A DNA stretch of 64,000 bases from Sophora flavescens (Eukaryota > Streptophyta > Magnoliopsida > Fabales > Fabaceae): NCBI GenBank assembly GCA_030762895.1, contig CM061063.1, positions 78,489,836 through 78,553,835 of the forward strand. The letters are read 5' to 3'. The notes beneath the pieces are model-generated. The model was not told the origin of the DNA. It made no database searches and saw only the letters and a program-made list of their open reading frames with translations. Positions 47,545-58,086 of the stretch are shown here, piece by piece. How positions within the stretch are numbered: position 1 is the first letter of the stretch; each line of letters begins with the position of its first letter. A program made the translations under genes and the position numbers.

Positions 47545-47830
47545 TTTCACTGATATTGATTATTCTATTACTAGTTGAAAATAATCCATCACTGATTTAA
47601 ACAAAAATGTAAGATTTTTTTTATAGTCCCCTACCAGTTATCCATTTCCCCTTTTTTTCCGTTTCCTCGGTGGAGTAAATGATGAGTAAAGGACTGTTTC
47701 ATGAGCTCACTTTACTCCATGGCATATAATCGAAAATTGGAGAGAGTGGTTCATTCTCATTTCGCCATCCCCTAACTCAAAACCATCTTTCTATTGCCCT
47801 AAATATTGGAGATAATTCAAATATTAGTTG
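47545..47830. other. Intergenic, nothing recognised
   Basis: Short AT-rich gap between the coiled-coil pseudogene and copia element F. Confidence 0.4.
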
Positions 47831-47927
47831 TGTTAGTTGTTGAGTTTGTTAGATAGTTAGAGAATTAGTTAGTTGTTAGTGTGGCTAATGTGTAAGTGCT
47901 CTATTATAAATAGAGAGTACCTAGTGT

Positions 47928-49774
47928 TAAGTCTCTAAAATGTCTGATGTGCATTTCCCTAAGATTTGATGAGAACTAAACATTGGTTAATGATTTAATT
48001 AACCTTCATATTGGTTGCTAACCTATCTATCGAGTGTGCAGATTAAATAAGAGAATCATTCGTCCAACACTGTTTGAAGATAAAAACTCACGTCCAACAC
48101 ACAAGTGTTTTTAAACAAATGTCCAGCACTGTAGTGTTTGAAGCGCACGTCCAAAACGCAAGAGAAAGAAACCCGCGTCTACTAAAAGTATCAGAAGGCC
48201 GCGTCCACTAAAAGTATCAGAAGGCTGCGTCCACTAAAGTATCAGAAGGCCGCGTCCACTAAAAGTATCAGAAGGCCGCATCCACTAAAGTATCAGAAGG
48301 TCGCGTCTACTAAAAGTATCAGAAGGTCGCGTCCACTAAAAGTATCAGAAGGCCGCGTCCACTAAAGTATCAGAAAAGCTCGTCCAGTGAGGTATCAGAA
48401 TTATCCGTCCAATGACATGGCACTTGGAGTGCGTCCATCAAAGTATCTGAATAGCACGTCCACTAAGGTATCAGAATGGCTCGTCCAATGACGTGGCAAA
48501 AGACTCTCGTCCACTAGAGTAACCGAGACTCTCGTCCACTAGAGTAACTAAAGGAACAAAGGCTCTCGTCCGCTAGAGTAACTGAGACTCTCGTCCACTA
48601 AAGTAACTGAGACTCTCGTCCACTAAAGGTGACAGAAGCACTCGTCCACTAGTCTTTGGACTTGATGAGTCCTTAATATGGAGCTCATCTACTAGCCCGA
48701 ATGAAAACTCAAATGACTAGATAGACGTGATTATTTTCAAGATGGAAGCACTTATCTTATGAACGCGAAATTCTCTGAGGATTATCAGAATCATTTTTCA
48801 AAAGCCAGAAAGAGACTTGAAGTCTTCTCTCCTACTCAGTTTCACGATTATTAAGAAAAGAAGACTACTCTCTCAAGCAACCTTGGATAATCTAAAAGAA
48901 TGCGTCCAACATGCTTTATTCCACAAAAAGGGGAGTGTACTCAGCAAAGTACAAAAAGCTCTCTGCCCAACTCTGGTATGAATGTATCTCAATGCTTAAA
49001 GCCATGATCCTACATGTTAGAGTACAACCAATGTTCCTATTGCATTAATGGGTGCTCAAAACGACTATATTGCATTAATGGGTGCTCAGAACGACTCTAT
49101 TGCATTTAATGAAGTTATGCTTGAAGCCAACATCTAAGAGAATGTCTCTAATGGATCCTAAATGTTTGAAGACTATAAATACATAAGTCATTAAAGATGA
49201 AGACATGGAGAATACACACTGCATTAAAACGTCATTACTCTGCTCATTAATTCTTTCATTTTGTATTCTTCAAACATTTGAAGTTATTACGCAGACTTTC
49301 CTATACTTCACATTTAAACCACTCTCTGAGTGTTAGTGAAATATCTGCTTGTGAGAAGTTGTATTTTTTACAAACCCAATATCTCAAACAAACCTAAGTG
49401 AGCCTGAAGAGGCTAGGTGTGCAAATAATACTTGTCTTGAGCCTGAAGAGGCTAGGTGTGCGAATAATACTTGAGTCTGTAACCTTATCAATTATAGTGG
49501 ATAAATCTTGGTGCTGCCAAAGACTGGACGTAGCTCTTTGATTTGAAGAGTGAACCAGGATAAACCACCGTGTTAATCTCTCTTTAATAAACTCTTTAAT
49601 TGCTTTAGTTTTTCTTGCATTTATCAATGGTGTATTTACAAAAGTCATCCATCCATCCTGTATTCTTCCACTCGTCCAAATCTAGCTTTCTGTTTGCGAA
49701 AAGATTTCAGCTTTGCTTAAATTCTGATAAACACAATTCAACCCCCCCTTCTCGTGTTTATAGTTGTCTATTTC
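47928..49774. mobile_element. Unclassified insertion with 9-bp flanking duplication
   Basis: ACCTAGTGT occurs at 47919-47927 and again at 49775-49783, a 9-bp direct duplication. A 9-bp target duplication is typical of Mutator-like elements, but no terminal inverted repeats are evident. The right end contains AATTCAACCCCCCCTTCTCG, reminiscent of the end of some large copia LTRs. No coding domain was found. A tandem array occupies 48165-48650. Confidence 0.5.
48165..48650. repeat. Short tandem array inside the unclassified insertion
   Basis: Nine or so copies of CGTCCACTAAAAGTATCAGAA (about 25 bp) followed by related CTCGTCCACTAGAGTAACTGA units. Confidence 0.85.
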
Positions 49775-49939
49775 ACCTAGTGTATTGTAGATGTGTGAAA
49801 TGTGTAAGTGTGTGAAGTGTGAAATTAGTGAATAGAAAATTTCAGTTTTGTGATATTCTTCTTTCTCTCTATTCTCTCTTTGATTTCTCTGATTCTTTGT
49901 GAGTGTGTGTAAGAATTAGGAGTGTTCTTGTACTAACAG

Positions 49940-49952
49940 TGGTATCTAGAGC
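49940..49952 (+). promoter_or_regulatory. Element F primer binding site
   Basis: TGGTATCTAGAGC one base after the LTR end, one insertion away from the common TGGTATCAGAGC site complementary to initiator tRNA-Met. Confidence 0.75.
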
Positions 49953-50002
49953 TATAACGATCTTGGGAGAGTGTATCCATAGCGGCAGAAAGTGTGGAGA
50001 TT

Positions 50003-50340
50003 ATGGATGGGGATTTCCCTTTAGCAGTTCTTGATGGCGAGAACTTCCATCGTTGGGTGGTGACGATGAGAATCATCTTTGATTTCCATGATGTGCTAGA
50101 AATTGTGATGGAAGGTGTTGATGAAGTGGAAGGGAGTGCTTTCAAGAAGAGATATGGTAAGGCTCTCTTCATTATCCATCAATGTGTGGATGAGGCCAAT
50201 CTTGAGAAGATCTCCACTACCAAGAATGCCAAAGAAGCATGGGATATTTTTCAATATTTCTATGGAGGTACTGATAAAGTGAAGAGAAGTGTTGCACACA
50301 AGACCAAAGAGAAATCTGTTACGTAGGAGAAATGGGTTCA
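50003..50340 (+). pseudogene. Copia gag N-terminal part (element F)
   Basis: Starts at the ATG at 50003 (MDGDFPLAVLDGENFHRWVV). It shows the copia/UBN2 gag pattern: L-D-G-x-N-F-x-x-W near the N-terminus, ALFIIHQCVDEANLEKIS, then AKEAWDIFQYFYGG. A TAG ends the frame after KEKSVT at about 50326. The usual C-terminal half with its zinc knuckle is missing, replaced by the downstream insert. Confidence 0.75.
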
Positions 50341-50399
50341 AGAACTCAGTTTGAAGCAGGGAGAGTGTTCTTGCATTTCAGTTTCAACCGTGAGTGACA

Positions 50400-50722
50400 A
50401 GCAGGTGCTAGAGACAGAGACAGAGATCAAGATAGCTGATTCAGAGGGGCCACGCACTGCAAAAGCACTTGCTAAGTTTTTAAATACAAAAGGAGGAACA
50501 AATGTGAAGAATGCTACGGCTCCATCCAATGTAGTGGGGCTAACAGCTGAACCAGAGCGTGACAATGTAGTGATTGCAAATCTGGATACTGAGAAATATA
50601 GGGATTTGGCCGAAAAGAATGATGGATTTCCTATCTTGAAGTTCTTCCCAAAGAGCAACAAAGATGGTATAGTCGAAAGCTTGGATGCCTTGGTGAAGGA
50701 GGCCGTACAGTGCCAGAAATGA
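50400..50722 (+). pseudogene. Captured protein disulfide isomerase (PDIL2-type) fragment with internal deletions
   Basis: One open frame reads SEGPRTAKALAKFLNTKGGT, NVVGLT, NVVIANLDTEKYRDLAEK, FPILKFFPKSNK and IVESLDALVKE. These blocks are collinear with plant PDIL2-1/UNE5-type isomerases: the end of the first thioredoxin domain, the start and middle of the second, and the C-terminal helical domain. Two stretches are missing: the segment with the CGHC active site of the second thioredoxin domain, and the segment before the C-terminal domain. No redox-active cysteine pair remains, so it cannot act as an oxidoreductase. It is in the sense orientation of copia element F, just after the gag remnant, and shows no intron. 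Confidence 0.88.
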
Positions 50723-50775
50723 TGATCGAAAATTCTCCAGTGATCTGCAATGGTGTAATGTCGGTAAGGTGAGAC

Positions 50776-53700
50776 TGAGACACCCAGTTGTGCCTTTAAT
50801 TATTTATTTAAAACTTACCTGTGTTCTTAACGTTAAACGTGACCCGAAAATACGAAGAAATTAAAAACTTAAGTTAAATAACATGCAACTTTAGTTAATA
50901 AAAAACAATACACCCTATTTATGTTATACATACACACATAAGTCTTATAAACATATTACAAAACACGGTTGAGGATATCCTCACAGTAGGATCCCTCACA
51001 GGCATATACTTAACAACAATCATACTTAGCGGAAAATATAAAAATACCTTTTAGACACACTGGCCATACTGTCTATACTCTAATCACCATGGGTCACAGC
51101 TCGACCTCCCGCCTCTGGTTCGTAAGGAGTCCCGTCCAACTCCTCAGTAACCTCCGTTTCATACAGAGCTCCGTCCAGCTCCTCAGCAACATATTCCTCC
51201 ATCAGGTCTTCTAACGTAAATAAAGTAGACACACCTAAAATACAGAAATATAGGGGATAAGAAGCAATTATATCATCAAAAAGCAGAACAGAGTCATAGC
51301 ATATTATACAGTAATTGTCACATAAATAACATCATTCAAAACCAACCATCATCCTTAAATCACTATATCAATCTCTACCCATACTCATGCAATCTAACTC
51401 TTTATGCTGACCGTGGCCACTACCAATTCCTTCACGCATTCCTCGTTGGGAAATTCAGTTAGTTGTTCAAGCGACAGGTTCCAAATTCCCGGTGCACATT
51501 TTCTTCCATGGTGAGAATGCTCACGCAAAGCAATGACACTATAGCTGCACGATTATCCCGGTGCACACCATGTCCACTCACGAGGGTGCTCATGAAATTC
51601 AATGACACTATAGCTGTACAACCTATATCTAAGATGGAACGGAATAGAGAGAACTCCTGACCTCCTGTATTCCAAATACACGGTTGTGAAAAACAATGCA
51701 AACACTTGAATGTCACCAACCCACATTAACAACAACCTAGTGCCTTAACCTTCCATCAAAACCTCAACACATGTTCTATGCACAACTCCTCTTTGAAATA
51801 ATTAGTTTAGGCTAGGCACCTCTAAATCACCATCATCCTCACACCCCAAATAATTATCTCCCAAACAACATATATCTTTGCCTAAAATCCACTAAGCACA
51901 ATATTAAAACCAGGCACATCATGCATACACAATATCAACAACATATTCCAATATCACCAAAAGAACACAATATCAATTCAATAATGATAATAAAGTCAAA
52001 TCAACCATAAGCAATATAAAATAATCCTAACGTCGATAAACCTACAATCCCCGAATCACCATTGGTTTTACATAAAAGATTTCCAATATGAGTTTGGTCT
52101 TGTCGATTACTCAACTACTAGTAGGGTTTAGGTCGCCCCACACAATTAACATATAATATATTGTTTATCGATTCTGACGGTAGATTGATTCTTTTCCCCC
52201 AACTGAGTTATCACCGGAGTCTCGAATCTGACATTCCTCGTTATCACACCACAGTTTAACAGTTTCTCCTTCAACCAAACAACATAACTATAATTAATCA
52301 CACTAATCCACTTTGACACATTAATGCTAGGTTTCGGCCATCAATTCAAAAATAGGCTAGGGTCATTTTCTCATTCCAATCCTTTGGATAATAATTACTT
52401 AGATCTTAGCTAGTTAGGATAAATTGCTATCCTTTGGAAATATGAAAAAAATCATTTAATCTCTTTCTCTTAGGGTTTCGGCCTCTAGGGTTTCGGCCTC
52501 CAATGGCTTAATAGGTTAGAATTTTCAAATCAACTTAATCTCTTAGATAAATAATCTTAGAGTATTAGTGAGCATGAATCAAGCATTGGTTTTCACAAAT
52601 TAAACAAAAACACAAAACTTCTTTTCCATGACAATTTCGGCCCTAATTAGATAATTAAGCTAGGGATTTTTGTTGAACTTAAGCTCTTGGATATAAGTTA
52701 TACAAGTATTATAGAACTTAATTGAAGTGCTAACTTTCAAAAATAGAAACAAAACACCAAACCCATTTTCACACCTAGGTTCGGCCAACAATGGTTGTTA
52801 GGGAAGAAAAATGTTTTTGATTCCATGCTCTTAGATAATGAAAGTAAGGATCATAACCAGATCATAGAAATTGGTTTCACATTTTTATGGTTTTTCAACA
52901 ATTTTCTAGAATTATTTCAAGTTCTAGATCTAGAAATGAAAACTATGAAATAGAAAGATTAAGATCATTGGAATGGAAGAGATGATCATGTTACCTCAAG
53001 TTAGGAAAGTAGAAGAAGGAGATTTATGATCTTGGCAAGTTCTACTATGTTAGCACTTGGAGCTCTTGAAGATTAACAATTGAGTTTAGGGTATTTTTAG
53101 GAAGAAAATGAAGAAGATGAAGAGAATAAATGGGGAGGGGGATGTGGCCTCAAGGGGGTTTTATAGGGAAAATCTTAGGCCTTGTTTGGTTTGTTAGCTT
53201 TTAGATTAATGGGTTTTGTGATTATTTAATTAATATATGATTAACCATAATTAATAATTAACTTAACTAAGGTTACTTTTCTAACTATGGTTAATAAACA
53301 TGTGGCTCACATTAAATGAGAGGTGTGGCTGCTTCTTGTCCACAAGAATTAACCATGGTTACTTAACCATGGTTAAAAATTAACTCAACGTCGGTTAGGT
53401 TAAGCTAGGGGCATTTTGGTCATTTCACTTGAAAATTCCCAATCACTGAAAATTTAAGGCCAGACTCATTGTCCTCTATGCTACATTAATCTCTCCTAAT
53501 ACCTCAGCTCCACAATCAACTCCGTTGTTTACCCGACTCATCCCCCGATTTAGATTTTATGCGTTTTCTTAACGATTACGCCCGAATAAAATAATATTAA
53601 TTTCGTTCGTAACAAATTTTTTTGAAACTTGGAAAATACTCCGGAATAAAATATAAAACCTTATGGTTTCATTCACGAGTCGGAATTAGGGTTTCTGCTC

Positions 53701-53845
53701 AGTGAAATCTTATTGTCAGTGAAAACGCAGACCGGGCTCCATCTTAATTTTCAACCCAAACTTTTACCGTAACCTTCTACCTTAAGATAGACTATGAATA
53801 TGATTTTATATTATTTAAAATAATTTTATATCTCTCAGATTAAAA
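50776..53845 (-). repeat. Element C 3' LTR (truncated on its inner side)
   Basis: Starts TGAGACACCCAG on the plus strand, equivalent to TGTAACACCC of solo LTR E. It shares a long similar stretch with E (53530-53800 versus 41760-42060). The last ~80 bp seen in E, including the terminal GGGTGTTACA, are missing and the LTR runs directly into chromodomain coding sequence. A ~76-bp tandem pair lies at about 51490-51625 (CCCGGTGCACA...CAATGACACTATAGCTG). No host gene was seen inside. Confidence 0.7.
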
Positions 53846-53849
53846 TATG

Positions 53850-54168
53850 ATTGTATAGCCTCCTCGTGTTCCCAAGTAGCATATCCAGTAGTCTACCCCC
53901 ATATGACCTTAACCAAATGAATTTGTCTACCGTGAAGCTCCTTAATCTCTCCATCTGCTATCCTTTTAGGTAAAGCCTCATACTCTAGATTCTCTCGCGG
54001 TTGTATAGACTCAGATTCATAAGGAAATATGGTAAGCTACTAGACCAATCCATCGAAGAATCTGAAAAGGTTCAATGAATAGAGGGGTAAGTTTTCTGGA
54101 CTTGATAGCTCTGCCAATTCCAGTTTTTGGAGTAACTCTCAAGAACACGTGATCACCCTCCTGGAATT
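53850..54168 (-). pseudogene. Element C chromodomain and integrase C-terminal remnant
   Basis: Minus-strand reading gives PLEFQEGDHVFLRVTPKTG (integrase C-terminal GPY/F region) and, after frame breaks, ELHGRQIHLVKVIWG and TTGYATWEHEEAIQSYF. The latter is a chromodomain that would tether integration to modified chromatin. It has in-frame stops. Confidence 0.75.
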
Positions 54169-55098
54169 CTAATGGTTCCCCCTTTTGTTACTGTAGTTCC
54201 TCTGTCTACCCTGTGCTTCCTTCATCTTTTCCCTTATATTTCTGACTTGTTCCATAGTTTGTTGCACCACATCTGGACCCAAAACTTGGCTTTCACCAGT
54301 CTCATGCCAAGATAACGGGGTCCTACACTTCCTTCCATACAAAGCCTCGTATGGTGCTATTCCGATACTACTGTGGAAACTATTGTTATAAGTGAATTCA
54401 ATCAAAGGTAAGAACTCATCCCAACTGCCAGTATGCTCTATCACACAAGCTCTCAGTAGACCCTCAAATGATTGAATTGTCCTTTCTGACTGTCCGTCGG
54501 TCTGGGGATGATAAGCAGAACTCATTCTTAACTTTATTCTCAAGGCATTTTGCAATTGTCTCCAAAATCTAGATGTGAATCTAGGATCTCGATCTGAGAC
54601 AATTCTCGATGGCACACCATGCAACCTAACCACTTCGTTGATGTAAATCTGGGTTAACTTCTCCAAACTATAACTCTCACCAATAGGTAAGAAATGAGCA
54701 CACTTCGTCAACCTATCAATGATAACCCAAATCGCATCATGCTTCTTAGGAGTCCGTGGTAATCCGACCAAAAAATCCATAGCTATGTTATCCCATTTCC
54801 ACTCTGGGATATCTAAAGATTATAATAAGCCTGCCGGCTTCTGATGTTCAATCTTAGCCTTTTGACAAACCAGGCAAGATAAAACATACTCCGCTACTTC
54901 CTTCTTCATCCTTGTCCACCAAAACATTTTCTTTAAATCCTGATACATGTTAGTGTATCCAGGATGAAAACTCAACTTACTCTTATGTGCTTCCTCTAAA
55001 ATCATCTTCCTAAGTTCTGCATCCTCTAGCACACATATTCTATCTCTGAACCTTAACACACCATCTATTCCTCTACTAAACTCAAACTTTTCCTTCAT
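54169..55098 (-). pseudogene. Element C integrase (zinc-binding and DDE core)
   Basis: 55098-54820 has the HHCC zinc-binding region (EEAHKSKLSFHPG and CLVCQKAK). 54780-54169 has the catalytic core with WVIIDRLTKCAHF, IVSDRDPRFTSRFW and YHPQTDGQSER, the D, D and E positions being present. An in-frame stop lies between them at about 54820. The core is the best-preserved part of the element. Confidence 0.88.
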
Positions 55099-55117
55099 AT
55101 ATACCTTTACTTATCTC

Positions 55118-55760
55118 CTAAGGATATAGATCTTGAACTTGTTTATCTTTAAGATCTTTCATAAAATCACTACTAATAGTGATCATAATTAAACAAATTT
55201 TATCCTCAACCAACTCCATTCCTAAGTTCAAATCCCTGAACCGTTCAAGCAACTCTAACTCATTAACCACCATGGCAGATACATGCAAAGATTTCCTACT
55301 CAAAGCATCAGCTACAACATTCGCCTTTCCAGGATGATACAGTAAATCAAAATCATAATCTTTGATAAACTTCATCCATCTCCGTTGTCTCGTATTCTAT
55401 TCTTTCTGATCGAATAGATACTTCATACTCTTATGGTCACTGAAGACATTAAACTTTGCTCCATACAAAAAGTGTCGCCATATCTTCAATGCAAACACTA
55501 TTGCTGCTAATTAACTCCAAATCATGAGTCGGATAATTTCTCTCATGAGTTCTCAACTATCAGGAATCATAAGCCACAACTCTTCCCTCTTGCATCAAAA
55601 CACATCCCAAACCTTGGTACGACGCATCACAGTATACGTCGAGTTGTCCTAAATGATCAGGTAAAGTCAACACAGGTGATGTAGTCAACCCATCCCTCAA
55701 CATTTGGAAACTTTGCTGACACTTATATGTCCATACAAAAGCTGTATATTTCCTCGTCAA
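55118..55760 (-). pseudogene. Element C RNase H region
   Basis: KCQQSFQMLRDGLTTSPVL and DVYCDASYQGLGCVLMQ (first catalytic Asp in the DAS motif) lie at 55760-55560. After a broken stretch (55380-55560), KFIKDYDFDLLYHPGKANVV, ADALSRK follows at 55375-55290. It is disrupted by stops. Confidence 0.85.
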
Positions 55761-56447
55761 CTAAGTCATAGGCAACGCAATCTTCGAGAATCCTTCTATA
55801 AACCTTCGATAGTATCCAGCTAATCCTAAAAAGCTTCGTACCTCACTTACTGTCTTAGGTCGTTCCCACTTAATAACTGCCTCAACCTTAGCTGGATCTA
55901 CTGTTATTCCTTCTTTATTGATCACATGACCTAGAAACTGAACATCTTCCATCCAAAACTCACACTTAGAAAGTTTGGCATAAAACTGCCTATCCTTCAA
56001 AACTTGCAGCACGACTCTCCAATGCTCCTCATGATTTTCCCACGTACGAGAATAGATAAGAATATCATCGATAAACACAACGACAAACTTATCGAGGAAT
56101 GGGCTAAAGATTCGGTTCATATAATCCATGAACACTACTGGAGCATTAGTCACACCGAAAGGCATAACTAAATACTCGTAATGTCCAAACCTCGTCCTAA
56201 AAGTGGTTTAAAGTATATCTTCTTTTCTTACCCTAATCTAATGGTATCCAGACCTCAAATCAATATTAGAAAACACTACTGCTCCTTTCAACTGATCCAT
56301 CAGATCATCTATCCTAGGCAACGGATATTTATACTTGATCGTCACTTTGTTCAACTGCCTTTAATCCGTGCACAACCTAGCACTCACATCTTTCTTTTTA
56401 ATGAACAACACCGGTACTCCCCACGACGAAACACTTGGTATGATGAA
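55761..56447 (-). pseudogene. Element C reverse transcriptase
   Basis: The C-terminal part (56165-55761) is open, with MPFGVTNAPVVFMDYMN, the catalytic VVFIDDILIYS and FLGHVINKEGI. The N-terminal part (56447-56180) is recognisable (RQLNKVTIKYKYPLPRIDDL, NIDLRSGYH) but has several in-frame stops. Non-functional. Confidence 0.88.
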
Positions 56448-57365
56448 TTACTTTCCTAACATGTCGTCCAATTGTTTCTTCAACTCAACCAACTCAACAG
56501 GTGACATCCGATAGGGTGCTATAGATATAGGTAATGTCCCCGGTACAAGGTCTATGGTGAATTCCACCTCCCGCTCTGGTGGCAAACCTGGAACGTCTGG
56601 AGGGAAAACTTTAGGAAACTCTCTCACAATAGGCATAGAATCTATGCGAGGAGTCTCATTAGCTTCCACTGAGAAAAGCATCACGAACTGCTGAGAGTTG
56701 TCACTCCTCATAAATACTCCTTCATTGGCATATACTATACTAGGAGGTTCGGGAAATGACAAAGTCTTGCTAGAACAATCTAGCACTACATGGTTAGCCG
56801 AAAGCCAATCCATGCCAAGAATAACATCTATCTGTTGCATAGGCAGGCATATAAGGTCTACAATATATGTCCTATTCTCAACAACTATAGGGCACTGTAA
56901 ACAAACAGACATAGTAGTCAAAGGATTATTGGTTGGAGTAGATACTGTAAGAGTATAAGGTAATTTGGAAACAGTTAAATTTAAATGATCCACACACTCA
57001 TGCGAGATTAATGAATGTGTTGCACCTGAGTCAAACAACACGTACGAGAGTCTACCAGCTATCAAACATATACATTGTATAAGATCAGTAAATTGAGAGG
57101 ATTCAGCTCCCCTCATGGTAAACACTCTTCCAGTGGCTTGTGGTCTTGCTGCCGGAACTCCTCTCCCAACTCCACCTCTATTGTTTCTAGCTCCTCTTCC
57201 CGCAGCTGCCGGTTGTTGCACAAACCACTGTCTGCAGTCTCGTGTCATATGACCTGGTTTCCCATAGTTGAAACAACTAGGCCTATTCATACAGTCCCTA
57301 TCATAGTGCGGTCCTCCACATCTAAAGCAAACTAAGTCTTGCGATTGCTGACCCGCTCTAGCCAC
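56448..57365 (-). pseudogene. Element C zinc knuckles and aspartic protease
   Basis: Two knuckles: CFRCGGPHYDRDC is intact in pattern, while the second, CFNYGKPGHMTRDC, has Tyr in place of the second Cys. The protease follows with YVLFDSGATHSLIS (DSG active site) and VILGMDWLS, then the linker VPGLPPEREVEFTIDLVPGT leading to RT. The frame is continuous with the gag region to the right apart from stop codons. Confidence 0.88.
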
Positions 57366-57596
57366 TGGTGCTGATGCAGGTGTTTGTGTTGGTCTAGCAT
57401 ATGGTCTCTTCCTCCACTGAGAACCACTTCCTTCGTGCCTCTAAAAATTTGATTGGTTAAGACCTCCACTCCTTAATTGTTTCTGCTCATTGGTCATCCT
57501 TAGATCTATACTTTCAATAGCACTGCATCTCTCCACCAGTTCCAGGAAATACTGAATGTCGAGAGACACCAGAACCCTATGCAGCTCATTTCTAAG

Positions 57597-58083
57597 TCAT
57601 TCCTCAAATCTCCTACATTTCCAGTCCTCACTTGGAAACCTCTGAAATAATTCTGAAAACTTGATCAACACCTCAAAACGTGATGCATAATCACCAACAG
57701 ACGTGTTACATTGTTTGAGGTTTGTGAATCCTTTTTCCATCTCGCGTTGAACTAGACGCGAAAAATATTTTTTGAAGAAACAATCAGTGAATAACGACCA
57801 GTTAATGTTTCTGCCCTCAACTCCCAATAGCCTTTTCTTGCCTTTACACCAGTCTGCTCCTTCAGTTAGCATGAAGGCAACATAAGTTACTTTTCTATCA
57901 TCGCTGCAGCACATAGTTTCAAATATCTTCTCTATTTCTTGTATCCACCATTCAGCCTTCTCTGGGTCATACTCTCCTCGGAATTGAGGTGGCTTCCCTT
58001 TCAGAAAAGTAGCCAATCAGGCATCTTCAGCTGTTGCAACCCTCCTCGGATTCTTTAGTTCCAACTGCTCTCTGTTCACCTGC
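57597..58083 (-). pseudogene. Element C gag, cut by element D
   Basis: FLKGKPPQFRGEYDPEKAEW, IEKIFETMCCSDDRKVTYVA and FFKKYFSRLVQREMEKGF are typical chromovirus gag. In-frame stops occur at 57597 and again near 57440. The start lies to the right but is severed at 58086 by element D. Confidence 0.85.
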
Positions 58084-58086
58084 AGC

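Larger units (their letters stand above)
47831..49938 (+). repeat. Element F 5' LTR, interrupted by a 1.85-kb insertion
   Basis: Terminal TGTTAG...CTAACA. A TATA-like TATAAATAG lies at about 47906. The LTR is split at 47927 by foreign sequence and resumes at 49784. Confidence 0.75.
47831..50775 (+). mobile_element. Element F: Ty1/copia retrotransposon, left part, with captured PDI fragment
   Basis: The LTR starts TGTTAG (47831) and ends CTAACA (49938). Without the insertion it contains, it is ~252 bp. It is followed by TGGTATCTAGAGC, close to the initiator-Met primer site typical of copia elements, then a gag frame and a protein disulfide isomerase fragment. At about 50776 it is cut by the LTR of element C. 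The missing pol and 3' LTR may lie beyond the window if C and D are full insertions. Confidence 0.75.
50776..58086 (-). mobile_element. Element C: decayed Ty3/gypsy chromovirus (Tekay/Del-like), interrupted by element D
   Basis: A ~3-kb LTR on the left is followed (reading right to left) by gag, protease, RT, RNase H, integrase and a chromodomain remnant. The order PR-RT-RH-INT plus a C-terminal chromodomain defines chromoviruses, and the long LTR fits Tekay/Del. Many stops and frameshifts are present. Gag is cut at 58086 by the LTR of element D, and the 5' LTR is expected beyond the window. Confidence 0.85.
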
